The notes: generated by a model not told the origin, from the letters alone. DNA of 64,000 nucleotides from Roseivirga thermotolerans (GCF_014653175.1 NZ_BNAG01000001.1:1302001-1366000), one strand, 5' to 3'; positions 1 through 9,448 are shown, counted from the stretch's first letter. Numbers and translations are program-made.

Positions 1-1
1 G

Positions 2-688
2 CAGAACATTGCCCAAAAAACCACTGCCGAACAATTGGCTACAGTGGCTTCATCGGGCGAAATTAAAGAACTTACCTTGCCCGATGGCACCTCGGTGAAG
101 CTCAATGCCTTTTCTACTGTATCATACGATGAAGATTTTGGCAAAACCAACAGGAATATTTCTCTCACCGGTGCGGCTAATTTTGATGTGGTGAGGAATG
201 AATCGTTGCCTTTTGTTATTTCTACCGAAAACAGTGAGGTAGAAGTTTTGGGTACCAGCTTTGAAGTTAGAGCCTATGAGGCAGAAGCGGTAGAGGTCAA
301 TGTATCTTCCGGAAAAGTGGGCTTTAGGTCTAAGAAGGCCAAAGGAGAAGAGCAGGTATTAGAAGCCGGAGAAAAAGCCGTGCTTTCGGCCGATGGAACC
401 AAAATGGTTCGGGACAAGGTGCGGAATAAAAACTACGCGGCCTGGTGGACAAGAGAGCTTATTTTTGAAAACGCACGCATGAGCGAAGTGGCCAGAGACC
501 TCGAAAAAACCTATTGGGTGAAAATAGAAGTGGCAGAAGATATTCGCGATTGCCGGATTTCTCAAAATGTAAAAGATAAGTCGTTGGATGAAGCGCTTGA
601 AATACTAGAAGCCACCTTCCCCTCTATGACTATTTCCAGAGTTAAAGAAAATCGTATAAAATTAGATGGTGTTGGCTGTACTCATTAA
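2..688 (+). CDS. FecR-family anti-sigma regulator, 5' end cut by the window
   Basis: The frame is open from base 2, so the true start and the inner-membrane segment lie outside the window. What remains is the periplasmic FecR domain (about the first 100 residues, beta-rich with the LPDGTSVKLNAFSTV block typical of the family) followed by a DUF4974-like C-terminal domain containing LIFENARMSEVARDLEKTY. In this family the protein senses an outer-membrane partner and controls an ECF sigma factor, which would be expected just upstream. The next gene begins 8 bases downstream and carries an STN domain, the usual FecR-interacting module, so the two are very likely one signalling unit. The TTG at 35 is internal, not a start. 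Family assignment is confident; the signal sensed is unknown. Confidence 0.85.
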   Translation, partial: QNIAQKTTAEQLATVASSGEIKELTLPDGTSVKLNAFSTVSYDEDFGKTNRNISLTGAANFDVVRNESLPFVISTENSEVEVLGTSFEVRAYEAEAVEVNVSSGKVGFRSKKAKGEEQVLEAGEKAVLSADGTKMVRDKVRNKNYAAWWTRELIFENARMSEVARDLEKTYWVKIEVAEDIRDCRISQNVKDKSLDEALEILEATFPSMTISRVKENRIKLDGVGCTH

Positions 689-696
689 ATTGGTAC

Positions 697-2169
697 ATGC
701 ATCGAAACATCATTGTTTCCCTACTTTTATTCGTTGCTATTAAAATTACTGCTCAAGACAATCAGAATTCTGTTCTTGACCACAAGCTTTCTATTGAGTT
801 CGATGATGTGTCACTTCCCAATGCCCTGCGGCAACTCAACCGGGAGGTAAGCCTCAGCTTTTCCTATAACAGCAATATTATTCCGCGAGATACCCGCATT
901 ACAGAAAGGTATGAGAACGTTTCTTTGAGGCTCTTGTTAGACGATTTGCTTTCAAAGGGGAACTTGTATTACCGCGAAGTACAAGGCACAATAATTATTC
1001 TCAAACGCATTTATAGCGAACGAAAAATTCAGGGAAAGGTGGTTGATGTTGAAACTCAGGAGCCATTGCCCTTTGCCAATGTGTTTATCGATAACAGTAC
1101 CCTCGGGGTGGCTACTGATTTAGATGGCAATTTTGTGATTGAGAATATACCTGATATCGGGTTTAACCTTGTGGTGTCTTATGTTGGCTATGAGTCAAAA
1201 TCTATTCCTTTTAATTACAAGCAGGAGGTTGAAGATCGCAGGTTCATTATTGAAATGAAGATAGACCCAATTGCTCTGGAAAGTATACAGGTAATAGGCA
1301 AAGCGCGAAGGCGAAAGACCCGTGAGGCGCGCAGACTCTTCAAACGATTCGAAGAAGAGTTTCTGGGAAAGTCTGAAAACGCCAAAAGTTGTGTGATTGT
1401 TAATCCCGAAGTTTTGGAGTTTGAAATACTCGACAGTTTGGATAACTACCGAGTGACTGCCGAAGACATGCTTTTTGTCGAAAATAGGGCCCTTGGGTTT
1501 AGGGTTAGTTATTTGCTCGAAGAGTTCAGGTTTGAAAATGGTTTGAAGATGAACATTGGCAAAGCTCAGTTTAAGGAGCTGGAGCCTAAGTCGCGCAGGC
1601 AATATCGCAACTGGGAAGAAGCCCGGGAGAAAGCCTATAAGGGTTCTGTGCAGCATTTCCTCAATGCCCTAATTACGGGAAAGCTCGACCAGGAAGGTTT
1701 TAAGATCAACGTCATAAACTACGACTCTGTCACTTCAGAGTATACCACCCCCCTTAATCCGGCTCCGGTGAGTGAGATTATTCAGGTAGAAAAAACAGAC
1801 AAAGAATACCTATACACATTAAAGGCCCGGCAAGATATTGAAGTGACTTATACCGGAGAATATGAAGACGATGAGTATAAAAAGCTCTACCGTAGTTCCA
1901 GTAAAAGCGGAAACTACAAGTACACAGACAAAAAAGCCCGCACCTCTATTGAGTTTTCGAACGGACAAAGCCTAACCAGTTACCAGGTGTTTGGAATGGA
2001 TCTGGAAGATGTAGAGCTTTTTCAAAAGTCCATTATCTTTTTCAATAATCATGAAACTCCAATTGGCTTTCCCGGCCAGTTTTTGAGGCCAAGGGATGTT
2101 ACTTTTGGTGGTTGGTGGCGATGGGGAGCATTTTCTGACTGGCTTCCGCTCAACTACCGCCCCAATTAA
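697..2169 (+). CDS. STN + carboxypeptidase-like regulatory domain protein without a TonB barrel
   Basis: 490 residues with a Sec signal peptide (about 1-19), an STN domain (about 25-90) and a CarboxypepD_reg-like beta-sandwich (about 105-190), then an alpha/beta region of 300 residues with a highly basic stretch at about 200-220. The last region resembles a family of Bacteroidota proteins of unknown function carrying the block FLGKSENAKSC. TonB-dependent transducers use the same STN plus beta-sandwich head ahead of a plug and barrel, but neither is present and the protein ends in a hydrophilic W/R-rich tail. It follows the FecR gene by 8 bp, so its STN domain may signal to that protein. Exact role unknown. 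Confidence 0.75.
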   Translation: MHRNIIVSLLLFVAIKITAQDNQNSVLDHKLSIEFDDVSLPNALRQLNREVSLSFSYNSNIIPRDTRITERYENVSLRLLLDDLLSKGNLYYREVQGTIIILKRIYSERKIQGKVVDVETQEPLPFANVFIDNSTLGVATDLDGNFVIENIPDIGFNLVVSYVGYESKSIPFNYKQEVEDRRFIIEMKIDPIALESIQVIGKARRRKTREARRLFKRFEEEFLGKSENAKSCVIVNPEVLEFEILDSLDNYRVTAEDMLFVENRALGFRVSYLLEEFRFENGLKMNIGKAQFKELEPKSRRQYRNWEEAREKAYKGSVQHFLNALITGKLDQEGFKINVINYDSVTSEYTTPLNPAPVSEIIQVEKTDKEYLYTLKARQDIEVTYTGEYEDDEYKKLYRSSSKSGNYKYTDKKARTSIEFSNGQSLTSYQVFGMDLEDVELFQKSIIFFNNHETPIGFPGQFLRPRDVTFGGWWRWGAFSDWLPLNYRPN

Positions 2170-2260
2170 TGGCGAATGCCTACTAATTAATTGATGCCTG
2201 ACTAATTATAACCAACGCATTGATTTATTAATGAGGTACTTTGCAGAGCCTAAATATCAA

Positions 2261-4372
2261 CTAGCTGAATATATTGTAAGTGGCCAGTGCAGCCAGGTAG
2301 GCTACCGCACTCATGTATATGGTTTGAATAAATGGCCATTTCCACCCTTTCGTTTCTCTATACACCACGGCCAGCGTACTCATGCACTGCATGGCGAAGG
2401 CATAAAATACCATTAGGCTAAAGCCAAGTGCCGGAGTGTACATTTTTTCACCGGTTCTGGGATTAATCTCTTTGGCGAGTTTTTCTTTTATAGTGAGCTC
2501 GTCTTCCTCATCGGCTCCAATACTGTAAATAGTTGAAATGGTACCTACAAAGACTTCTCTGGCGGCAAAAGAAGTGATAAGCGCTATGCCAATCTTCCAG
2601 TCATAGCCAAGAGGTTTTATGGCAGGCTCTATCAGTTTTCCGAACCTTCCGGCATAAGAGTGCTCAAGCTTATAGGCACTCAGGGCGTTTTCGAACTCCT
2701 CTTCCGTAGCCGATTCAGGAAGTTCACGAAGCACAAACTCTTCTGCATTATTAAATCGTTCTCCCGGTCCGTACGATGCTAACACCCACAGAATGATTGA
2801 GATGGCCACAATTACCTTTCCGGCCTCAAAAACAAAGGTGGTAGATTTTTCATAAATCGTAAGGCCTACGTTTTTCCATTTAGGGAGCTTATAGCCCGGC
2901 AGTTCCATAATAAAGTAACTGCGCTCTCTAGATTTCAGAATGAATTTCATAACCCATGCCGAAAGTATGGCGGCTAGCAAGCCAAGCAGGTACAGAGAGG
3001 TGAGCACAAGTCCTTGCAAATTTATGAACCCGAGAACATCTTTTTGCGGTACCACAAGGGCTATGAGTAATGTGTATACCGGCAGTCTGGCCGAACAACT
3101 CATAAAGGGTGTAACAAAGATGGTAATGAGTCGATCTTTCCAGCTTTCAATGTTTCGTGTGGCCATAATGGCCGGGATGGCACAGGCCATGCCGGAGACC
3201 AACGGAACAACACTTTTTCCGTTAAGGCCAAAGCTTCTCATTATCCGATCCATTAGAAATACAGCCCGAGACATATAGCCCGACTCTTCTAAGAGCGAAA
3301 TAAACCCGAACAACAGGGCTATTTGAGGGATGAACACAACTACTCCGGCAAGCCCGGCAATAATTCCATCCGTAATGAGGTCGTTAATAACTCCGGCCGG
3401 CAGGGCTTCTTTTACCCATGTAGACAAGTCGGCCATGGAGGTTTCAATAAGAGCCATAGGCCACTCTGCCCAGGCAAAAATGGCCTGAAAAATGAGCAGT
3501 AGAATGGCAGCGAAAATTGCGTAACCGAATACCTTGTGTGTAACTATCTTATCGATACGCTGAGTTAGGCTAAGTTCATTGGCCTGCTCAGTTTTAATAT
3601 TTCTATCTACAATTTCTGATATGAGGGCATAGCGACCAAGAACCTCTTGCGACTGTGTGGGTACGTCATAAAAGCCATTATTGCGCTTAATTTCCTCAAT
3701 TTCTTCGCGTTGTGCCTCGGTAAGAAAGCTCAGTCGTACATTTTGCTGAGCATACTGGTAGGCTCTGTAGTCTTCATTGAGATTAAAAACACTTTTAATT
3801 TCCTCAATGGTTTGCTCGGCTAGGTCTTTAACGGGATAAAAGGGTTTTTTGGGTGTTTTTAGTTCTTGAACGAGTACGTTCTTGAGTGTTTCTATGCCCA
3901 CTCCCGATCTTGAATTGGTAGGCACTATTTTCACCCCTAAATCAATGGCCAATGAGCGGAGGTCAAACTTGAGCTTGCGTCTTTCGGCAAGGTCCATCAT
4001 GTTTAACACCAGCACACACGGAATATTCAGATCCCTGATTTGGGTAAAGAGCAGTAGGTTCCTTTTTAAGTTAGAGGCATCGGCCACAACAATGATGACA
4101 TCCGGATGCTGTGGATGATCCTGATCGAGTAGAACCTCCTGAACAATCTGTTCATCAAGTGTTTTCGGGTAAATACTGTAAGTGCCGGGAAGGTCGGTGA
4201 GTTCGGCAATTCTGCCATCAGGCAGTTTGAGCATGCCCGATTTTTTGTCTACTGTAACGCCCGGGAAGTTTCCTGTTTTTTGCTTGAGACCAGTCAGCAA
4301 ATTGAAAAGGGTAGTTTTTCCAGAGTTTGGATTTCCAACAAGCGCTATTTTCAGGTCTTTCTTAGCTGCCAT
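2261..4372 (-). CDS. feoB: Ferrous iron transporter FeoB
   Basis: 703 residues, normal length for FeoB. The N-terminal G domain has GNPNSGKT (13-20), DLPG and NMMD, and is followed by a helical regulatory segment. The C-terminal half is a polytopic membrane domain with two gate repeats; the first contains LEESGYMSRAVFLMDR and a cysteine-containing MACAIPA block, as in other FeoB proteins. It imports Fe(II) across the inner membrane under low oxygen or low iron. It lies 5 bp downstream of feoA, so the two form an operon. The gene ends convergently with the STN gene, 91 bp away. Assignment is secure. Confidence 0.97.
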   Translation of the reverse strand: MAAKKDLKIALVGNPNSGKTTLFNLLTGLKQKTGNFPGVTVDKKSGMLKLPDGRIAELTDLPGTYSIYPKTLDEQIVQEVLLDQDHPQHPDVIIVVADASNLKRNLLLFTQIRDLNIPCVLVLNMMDLAERRKLKFDLRSLAIDLGVKIVPTNSRSGVGIETLKNVLVQELKTPKKPFYPVKDLAEQTIEEIKSVFNLNEDYRAYQYAQQNVRLSFLTEAQREEIEEIKRNNGFYDVPTQSQEVLGRYALISEIVDRNIKTEQANELSLTQRIDKIVTHKVFGYAIFAAILLLIFQAIFAWAEWPMALIETSMADLSTWVKEALPAGVINDLITDGIIAGLAGVVVFIPQIALLFGFISLLEESGYMSRAVFLMDRIMRSFGLNGKSVVPLVSGMACAIPAIMATRNIESWKDRLITIFVTPFMSCSARLPVYTLLIALVVPQKDVLGFINLQGLVLTSLYLLGLLAAILSAWVMKFILKSRERSYFIMELPGYKLPKWKNVGLTIYEKSTTFVFEAGKVIVAISIILWVLASYGPGERFNNAEEFVLRELPESATEEEFENALSAYKLEHSYAGRFGKLIEPAIKPLGYDWKIGIALITSFAAREVFVGTISTIYSIGADEEDELTIKEKLAKEINPRTGEKMYTPALGFSLMVFYAFAMQCMSTLAVVYRETKGWKWPFIQTIYMSAVAYLAALATYNIFS

Positions 4373-4377
4373 GTTTG

Positions 4378-4599
4378 CTAGCCTTCAATCAATATACTTG
4401 AGGCCTCTGTTCGTCTTAGTGAAAGTTGATACCCGGCCACACCAATGGCTATTGGACCACCCCAGGGGGCAGTTAGTTCCAACGAGATTTCAGTGCCCGG
4501 CAAACAGCCCATTTCCATCAGCTTTACCGATAGTACCTCATCAGTAAAACCTTTGATAACGGCTTTTTCATGAAGTTTTAAATGGGTAACGTTTCTCAA
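4378..4599 (-). CDS. feoA: FeoA-domain protein, cytosolic partner of FeoB
   Basis: A short SH3-like FeoA protein with LKLHEKAVIKGF, the LMEMGCLPG turn and a closing LRRTEAS-IL strand. The frame stays open to a TTG at 4632, but I prefer the TTG at 4599. It gives 73 residues, the usual FeoA length, with the normal spacing from the start to the first conserved block. The upstream TTG would also lie inside a possible -7 promoter element (TAACTTG, 19 nt from a TTTG). FeoA modulates FeoB, which starts 5 bp downstream. Function is confident; the start is an inference. Confidence 0.9.
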   Translation of the reverse strand: MRNVTHLKLHEKAVIKGFTDEVLSVKLMEMGCLPGTEISLELTAPWGGPIAIGVAGYQLSLRRTEASSILIEG

Positions 4600-4669
4600 G
4601 ACTTTATTTAGATTAATTATAAAGAGCGGCAAGTTAGCTGCGAAAAACGGTTTAACAAAACCTTTAATA

Positions 4670-5995
4670 CTATTTGTCAGGGCTTAAAATCCATTCGGAA
4701 TGTTTAAGTGGTTGCCAGGGCATTTTGGCCAGATCTACCTCCGGATCAATAAGCTGAACGAGCGGTTCTTTGTTTAGGCTCACAAAAGCTTCGGCTCTTA
4801 TTTCAACATCGCCAAAACCCTCCTTCTCGTATTTTTTATGCAAGTAGCGTGCAAACTGCCATATCATGTCCGGATGCCCAGGCAAAGAGGCCGACTGCTG
4901 GGCGGTAAGGTGTTGTTTAGGGTTAACTATCCAACTCGAGTCGGCCTGAGGAGAGTATACAGTATAGTTGGTATAGCCTGATTTATAACGGAGCATCATG
5001 CGCCAGGCAAGCCGATGCCCTTCTTCAGTGTAGAACACATCGCCTTTGTACAGATGGTGTCTAACAGGTAGGTAAATTTGATGCGCAAAGTAGACTACAA
5101 AAAGGGCCACCAGGCCAATGCAACTGGGAGTGAGCGATGGAAGGCTTTTCTCTGTGGTGATAATAGGCTTCTTTTTAAAGAAGATGCGTCTTATGGTTTC
5201 CGGCTCAAAGAAGAAGACCATGAGGGCGATCATGAGGTAGGGAAAAATGCCAATGTGGAACACTAAGGAGTTGAATAAGTTAAAAACGATGGCTAGTACA
5301 AATGCTGCTTTTCGGGTCTTTTTCCAGAGCAACAAGTAAACAATACAGGCATCGAACAAAATACCACCATAAATTACCAATTGCTGAAGCCAGTCTTTTT
5401 GAAGCCAGGGGCCAATTAACCAGCGGTTTCTTTTGCCAAGAAAATTCATGGCTATGAAGTCTGCGTTGAGCCAACCAGGATACAGCTTATGAGCAGCTGC
5501 AAAAGTGAAGACTATCCACAATTGAACAATAAAAATGGTAATGCACCACCTGGGGCATGTGGTAGATACTACCGAATTCCACCGTTTTGCATCTCTTGAA
5601 GCATAGGCATGAGCCGGCACTATAAGCATGAACAGGCTCAGGAGTATAAGGAGGTAATAGTGGTTGTTGTAATGCGATTTTTGCATCCAATACACCAAAG
5701 TCCAAAGAATCGTAAAGAGTCCTACCCCCATTCGATAGTAGTAGCCAAACATAATCATCAGACCACAAACGGACATGGCATAAAAATAAACGTACATCCA
5801 CGGTCCGTCAGGAGGTTGCAGCCATTCCATGCCTATTAATGTAAAATTAAATTCAGGCTCTATGAGGGCTCTCTTTACCCATCCGGTAAGTGTAGCTACA
5901 AAGCACTCCAAAAAGACCAGCGCTCCAAAACAAATTCTGAATAGAATAAGCGGTGAATTATCTACAGGTTGAAATTGTGATTTTAGCCAGTTCAA
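4670..5995 (-). CDS. HTTM-domain (vitamin K-dependent gamma-carboxylase-like) membrane protein
   Basis: 441 residues with several hydrophobic helices over the first 300 residues and the HTTM opening pattern (NWLKSQFQPVDNSPLILFRICFG), followed by a soluble C-terminal region of about 140 residues. Bacterial HTTM proteins resemble the membrane part of gamma-glutamyl carboxylase; most have no demonstrated reaction. The start is a TTG: the frame is closed by TAA only five codons upstream and no ATG lies nearby. It precedes feoA on the same strand with a 70-bp gap that may hold the feo promoter. Family is likely; substrate unknown. Confidence 0.8.
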   Translation of the reverse strand: MNWLKSQFQPVDNSPLILFRICFGALVFLECFVATLTGWVKRALIEPEFNFTLIGMEWLQPPDGPWMYVYFYAMSVCGLMIMFGYYYRMGVGLFTILWTLVYWMQKSHYNNHYYLLILLSLFMLIVPAHAYASRDAKRWNSVVSTTCPRWCITIFIVQLWIVFTFAAAHKLYPGWLNADFIAMNFLGKRNRWLIGPWLQKDWLQQLVIYGGILFDACIVYLLLWKKTRKAAFVLAIVFNLFNSLVFHIGIFPYLMIALMVFFFEPETIRRIFFKKKPIITTEKSLPSLTPSCIGLVALFVVYFAHQIYLPVRHHLYKGDVFYTEEGHRLAWRMMLRYKSGYTNYTVYSPQADSSWIVNPKQHLTAQQSASLPGHPDMIWQFARYLHKKYEKEGFGDVEIRAEAFVSLNKEPLVQLIDPEVDLAKMPWQPLKHSEWILSPDK

Positions 5996-6037
5996 TGCTA
6001 AGTTGAATTATTGAAGTCAAGTTAAGGTTAAAGTGGT

Positions 6038-6193
6038 ATGGCTAAAAGTAAAATGAAGGCTTTGAGCAAAAAGTTAAAAGAAAAAGAGAAGGAAAGTAAG
6101 GTAAAGCACTATACTGCCGATAATGACTCTCTGGATTTTGGTGGGTTGCCTAAGGATAGGGATCTGAAAAAGAATATAGGCTGCGGGGGCTAG
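6038..6193 (+). CDS. Small conserved basic protein ending in Gly-Cys-Gly-Gly (51 aa)
   Basis: A complete 51-codon frame from ATG 6038 to TAG 6191-6193. It has a Lys/Glu-rich N-terminal half of charged, helix-forming character, then DSLDFGGLPKDRDLKKNIG and a final CGG. I recall similar tiny proteins in other Bacteroidota with the same DFGGLP-RDLKKN-GCG ending, which argues for a real gene, but I cannot confirm this without a search. It is divergent from the HTTM gene (42 bp between starts) and abuts the murF-alr stop codon with no gap. Function unknown; the terminal cysteine could bind metal or be modified. Confidence 0.7.
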   Translation: MAKSKMKALSKKLKEKEKESKVKHYTADNDSLDFGGLPKDRDLKKNIGCGG

Positions 6194-8620
6194 TTATTCC
6201 GAATAGAACACACGCTTTACACGGCTACTCACGTTGGTCAGTATTTCGTAAGGGATGGTGTGTGCCCATTCGGCTAGTTGGCTCACGGTAGGTTCGTTTC
6301 CAAACACAATCACCTCGTCTCCTTCTTTAGCTTCTATGGCCGTCACGTCAATCATGGTCATGTCCATGCATACATTGCCTATAGTGGGGGCTGGTTGTCC
6401 CTTAATGCAAACAAAAGCCTTGCCCTGGCTGAAGGCTCTCAAATAGCCATCAGCATAACCTATGGCAATTACTGCAACAACCATGTCTTTTTCAGCTTTG
6501 CCTTGCCTGCCATAGCCTATGGTTTCACCGGCTTTCACCTTTCTTATTTGTGAGATTATAGTTTTTAATACTGCAGGGCGTTGCAGGTGGTTTTGGTATT
6601 TATGATTAACCTCCACCCCGTGTAATCCAATGCCAAGTCGAACCATATCGAGCTGATGCTCAGGAAAACGTGTAATACCCCCTGAGTTGAGAATATGCCA
6701 AAGCGGTTTGTAGTTCAAAAGCGCTGACAGCTCAGAGGCCATTTGCTTGAAACTTTCAATCTGTGTTAGGGTAAAATGGTTGTGCTCATCTTCATCGGAG
6801 GCGGCCAAATGAGAGAATATGCTGTTTACCCGAATGCCCGGATTATAGCGCAGATATTCTTTCAGACTTTCCAGGTCGGTTTGGTTAAAGCCCAGGCGAT
6901 TCATTCCGGTGTTTAGAATGAGGTGAACTTCTAGTTCTTTTTGAAAAGCATTGTAGGCCTCATGAAACTCACGAAGCAGGGACAATGAATATATTTCAGG
7001 TTCCAGCTTATACCTTATCATATTGAAGGCATCGTCCACATTGGGATTCATTACCATTATAGGACTTTTGATGCCGTCTTTGCGCAAAGCTATACCCTCA
7101 TCGGCATAAGCCACCGCCAGGTAGTCTACCTTATTGTATTCCAGAAGACGCGCCACTTCACTGCTGCCCGACCCATAGGCAAATGCCTTAATTACTGCCA
7201 TGATTTTGGTGCGAGGCTTTAGTAGCGAACGGTAAAAGTTAAGATTGTGCCGAATGGCATCCAGATTGATTTCGAGAACTGTGTGGTGCACTTTCTCTGT
7301 GAGCACTCGAGATACTCTTTCTAATGCAAACTGACGAGCCCCCTTGATCAAGATGAGATGATCTTTCAGGTCTTCCAGGTCGTCCGACTCCAGAAGTGCT
7401 TCAGTGTTGTTGTAAAACCTTGCTTCCATATGAAAGGCTTTATGTGCCTCCTTTAGCTGAGGGCCAACGGCAAACAGTTTTTCAATTCCCTTGGCCATTA
7501 GAAGCTCATTGAGACTTTCCAGGTCGGCCTTCCCAATGTTGGACTGTATGAAGTCTGAAAGAATTAGTGCCTTTTTGTGGAACATGTGTTGCTGCTCCAT
7601 AAAGCTTAAGGCTTTACCCAAGCCTGCCAGATCGTTGTTATAGGTGTCGTCAATAATCTGATTGCCCCTTACACCGCGTTTTAGTTCCAGACGCATTTTC
7701 ACGGGCTTTATCTTGTTAAGCCCTTCCTGAATTTTATGCAAGGGGGTTTGGCAATAGAGCGCAGCAATTATACAGTGTGTAAGGTTTTGCATGGAGGCTT
7801 CATCTGTAATGGACGTGCTAAAGGTTAGCCGCTGTCCATTCCATTGAACTGACAATTGACCCGGACTATGGCTTACTTCAATCTCGGCCCGACCTTTTCT
7901 GGACCACGCCAGTTTATGCCCGGCAAACACTTTGTCGATTACTGCAGCAAGTTCTTGCTGATCAGCCTCGTAGATCAATACATTACTCCTTTTAAAGAGT
8001 TTGAGCTTTTCACGAATTTTTTCTCCTATAGAATTGAAATTCTCCTCATGAGCAGGTCCAATATTGGTGAAAATACCGAGGGTAGGAGCAATCATGAGTT
8101 CCAGACTATCCATTTCTCCGGGTTTAGAAATACCTGCTTCAAAAATGCCCAGGTCAAACCGATTGGAGAGTGGCCACACGGAGAGTGCTACGCCCAACTG
8201 AGAGTTATAACTTTTAGGATTGGACAGTGTATATTGGGTTGGTGCCAATATGGCGGTAAGCCATTCTTTGACAATGGTTTTGCCGTTGCTGCCTGTTATA
8301 CCAATTACCGTTTGCTTAAAGGCACTTCTTTGGTAAATGGCGAGTTGTTGAAGGGCTCGGAGACAAGATTCAACCCGTACCACATTGGCATGATCTGGCA
8401 GTTCCACTTCTTCATCGACCAGAAAGTGCCGGGTGCCTTGTGCTGCCAGACCCGAAATAAACTGATGTCCGTTGGTATGCTGCCCTCTTAAGGCTACAAA
8501 TAGCTCGGTCTCTCTAAAAGTGGCCTGCCGACTGTCAAAACAAATGGTTTCGAAAGTGGGGGTTGTGGTTTTAGACAACAACGTGCCACCAGTGATTGCT
8601 ACCAGTTGATCTATTTCCAA
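6194..8620 (-). CDS. murF-alr: Bifunctional MurF ligase / alanine racemase
   Basis: 808 residues joining two cell-wall enzymes. Residues 1 to about 435 are MurF (UDP-MurNAc-tripeptide:D-Ala-D-Ala ligase) with the ATP loop GITGSNGKT at 107-115. Residues about 445-808 are a PLP-dependent alanine racemase with the lysine block AVIKAFAYGSG, the catalytic tyrosine block IGYGRQG and the GNVCMDM motif. The fusion makes D-Ala and consumes D-Ala-D-Ala in one polypeptide and is common in Bacteroidota. The base after the P-loop threonine encodes Ile where Thr is more usual. The start is TTG 8620, 11 bp after the CsaA-like gene. No ATG is available nearby. Confidence 0.95.
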   Translation of the reverse strand: MEIDQLVAITGGTLLSKTTTPTFETICFDSRQATFRETELFVALRGQHTNGHQFISGLAAQGTRHFLVDEEVELPDHANVVRVESCLRALQQLAIYQRSAFKQTVIGITGSNGKTIVKEWLTAILAPTQYTLSNPKSYNSQLGVALSVWPLSNRFDLGIFEAGISKPGEMDSLELMIAPTLGIFTNIGPAHEENFNSIGEKIREKLKLFKRSNVLIYEADQQELAAVIDKVFAGHKLAWSRKGRAEIEVSHSPGQLSVQWNGQRLTFSTSITDEASMQNLTHCIIAALYCQTPLHKIQEGLNKIKPVKMRLELKRGVRGNQIIDDTYNNDLAGLGKALSFMEQQHMFHKKALILSDFIQSNIGKADLESLNELLMAKGIEKLFAVGPQLKEAHKAFHMEARFYNNTEALLESDDLEDLKDHLILIKGARQFALERVSRVLTEKVHHTVLEINLDAIRHNLNFYRSLLKPRTKIMAVIKAFAYGSGSSEVARLLEYNKVDYLAVAYADEGIALRKDGIKSPIMVMNPNVDDAFNMIRYKLEPEIYSLSLLREFHEAYNAFQKELEVHLILNTGMNRLGFNQTDLESLKEYLRYNPGIRVNSIFSHLAASDEDEHNHFTLTQIESFKQMASELSALLNYKPLWHILNSGGITRFPEHQLDMVRLGIGLHGVEVNHKYQNHLQRPAVLKTIISQIRKVKAGETIGYGRQGKAEKDMVVAVIAIGYADGYLRAFSQGKAFVCIKGQPAPTIGNVCMDMTMIDVTAIEAKEGDEVIVFGNEPTVSQLAEWAHTIPYEILTNVSSRVKRVFYSE

Positions 8621-8631
8621 TGGCTACAGGT

Positions 8632-8970
8632 TTAAAAGAGTTTTGCCCCGTTCGGAACAGGTACGTCAGGAGCACAAAGTACTACATTTCCATCCGAGTC
8701 AGGAAAGCCGGTAACTAAAACTTCAGAGATCATTTTTCCAATTTGCTTGGGAGGAAAGTTAACCACCGCCAGCACTTGTCGACCAATTAATTCTTCTGGA
8801 GTGTATCGTTCCGTAATCTGTGCGCTCGTCTTTTTATGACCGATTTCTTCTCCAAAATCTACGACCAGCTTATAGGCCTTTTTACGAGCCGAATCGTTTA
8901 TTTCGGCCGAAATAACAGTACCTACACGTATTTCCACTTTCTCAAAATCGTGCCATTCAATAAGGTTCAT
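8632..8970 (-). CDS. CsaA-like tRNA-binding (EMAP/OB-fold) protein
   Basis: 112 residues from ATG 8970 (the frame extends five codons further to a TTG, which I reject). The whole protein is one tRNA-binding OB fold: DFEKVEIRVGTVI at the N-terminus, ITERYTPEELIGRQVLAVVNFPPKQIG in the middle and a final pattern of VPVPNGAKLF. This matches the CsaA / C-terminal MetRS class, proposed as tRNA-binding or secretion chaperone. It lies 11 bp upstream of murF-alr on the same strand and is probably co-transcribed with it. Family is confident; cellular role is not. Confidence 0.88.
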   Translation of the reverse strand: MNLIEWHDFEKVEIRVGTVISAEINDSARKKAYKLVVDFGEEIGHKKTSAQITERYTPEELIGRQVLAVVNFPPKQIGKMISEVLVTGFPDSDGNVVLCAPDVPVPNGAKLF

Positions 8971-9085
8971 ATGACTTACAAACAAAAAAGGTTTGACAAT
9001 TGGTGTAATTCGATAAACAAAATTATTTGCCTAACGTTAAGCTAGTTACAATTTTTGATTAATTTAGGCGTCCAGTATTTAAAGT

Positions 9086-9448
9086 ATGGCTCAAAAGATA
9101 TCAGTTTTTACTCTCTGTTTACTAGGAATTGCTTTCCTCAACCAGGCTGCTTTGGCTCAGGAAGAGGGAGGTTCAGTAGATAAAACCGAAAATGTACAAG
9201 TGTCTCCCGTAGATTCTTTAAGCACTATGGAACGGGGAGAACAAGAATCTGTATCTGAGCCAGTCACTACACCTTTCAATATTCCTTCCAACGAATTGAG
9301 AAAGACGAAACCCCAGCCCGTGAATAAAGTGAATACTGGCGATAAAACAACTCCTGAGGGACAGGTAAAACCAAAGGAAAATAAACAAGAGGTTTCCTTT
9401 AACATCATCTACTACCTGATCTATAAGTTCAAACAGGTCGATAACTAG
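9086..9448 (+). CDS. Small secreted protein of unknown function
   Basis: 120 residues with a clear Sec signal peptide (about 1-24, ending AALAQ). The mature part is low in complexity and rich in Thr, Pro, Lys and Glu, consistent with a disordered periplasmic or surface linker, and it ends in a short amphipathic stretch (SFNIIYYLIYKFKQVDN). I recognise no domain. The gene is divergent from the CsaA gene and lies 82 bp upstream of the TonB receptor, which has its own promoter. No function can be assigned. Confidence 0.6.
   Translation: MAQKISVFTLCLLGIAFLNQAALAQEEGGSVDKTENVQVSPVDSLSTMERGEQESVSEPVTTPFNIPSNELRKTKPQPVNKVNTGDKTTPEGQVKPKENKQEVSFNIIYYLIYKFKQVDN

Noticed and set aside
1195-1656. Long antisense frame inside the STN gene
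   Set aside because: It lies wholly opposite a well-supported gene, has no recognisable domain, and its composition is that expected for a shadow frame.
7856-8491. 211-codon plus-strand frame within murF-alr
   Set aside because: It mirrors the conserved MurF region on the minus strand and its translation shows no family pattern.
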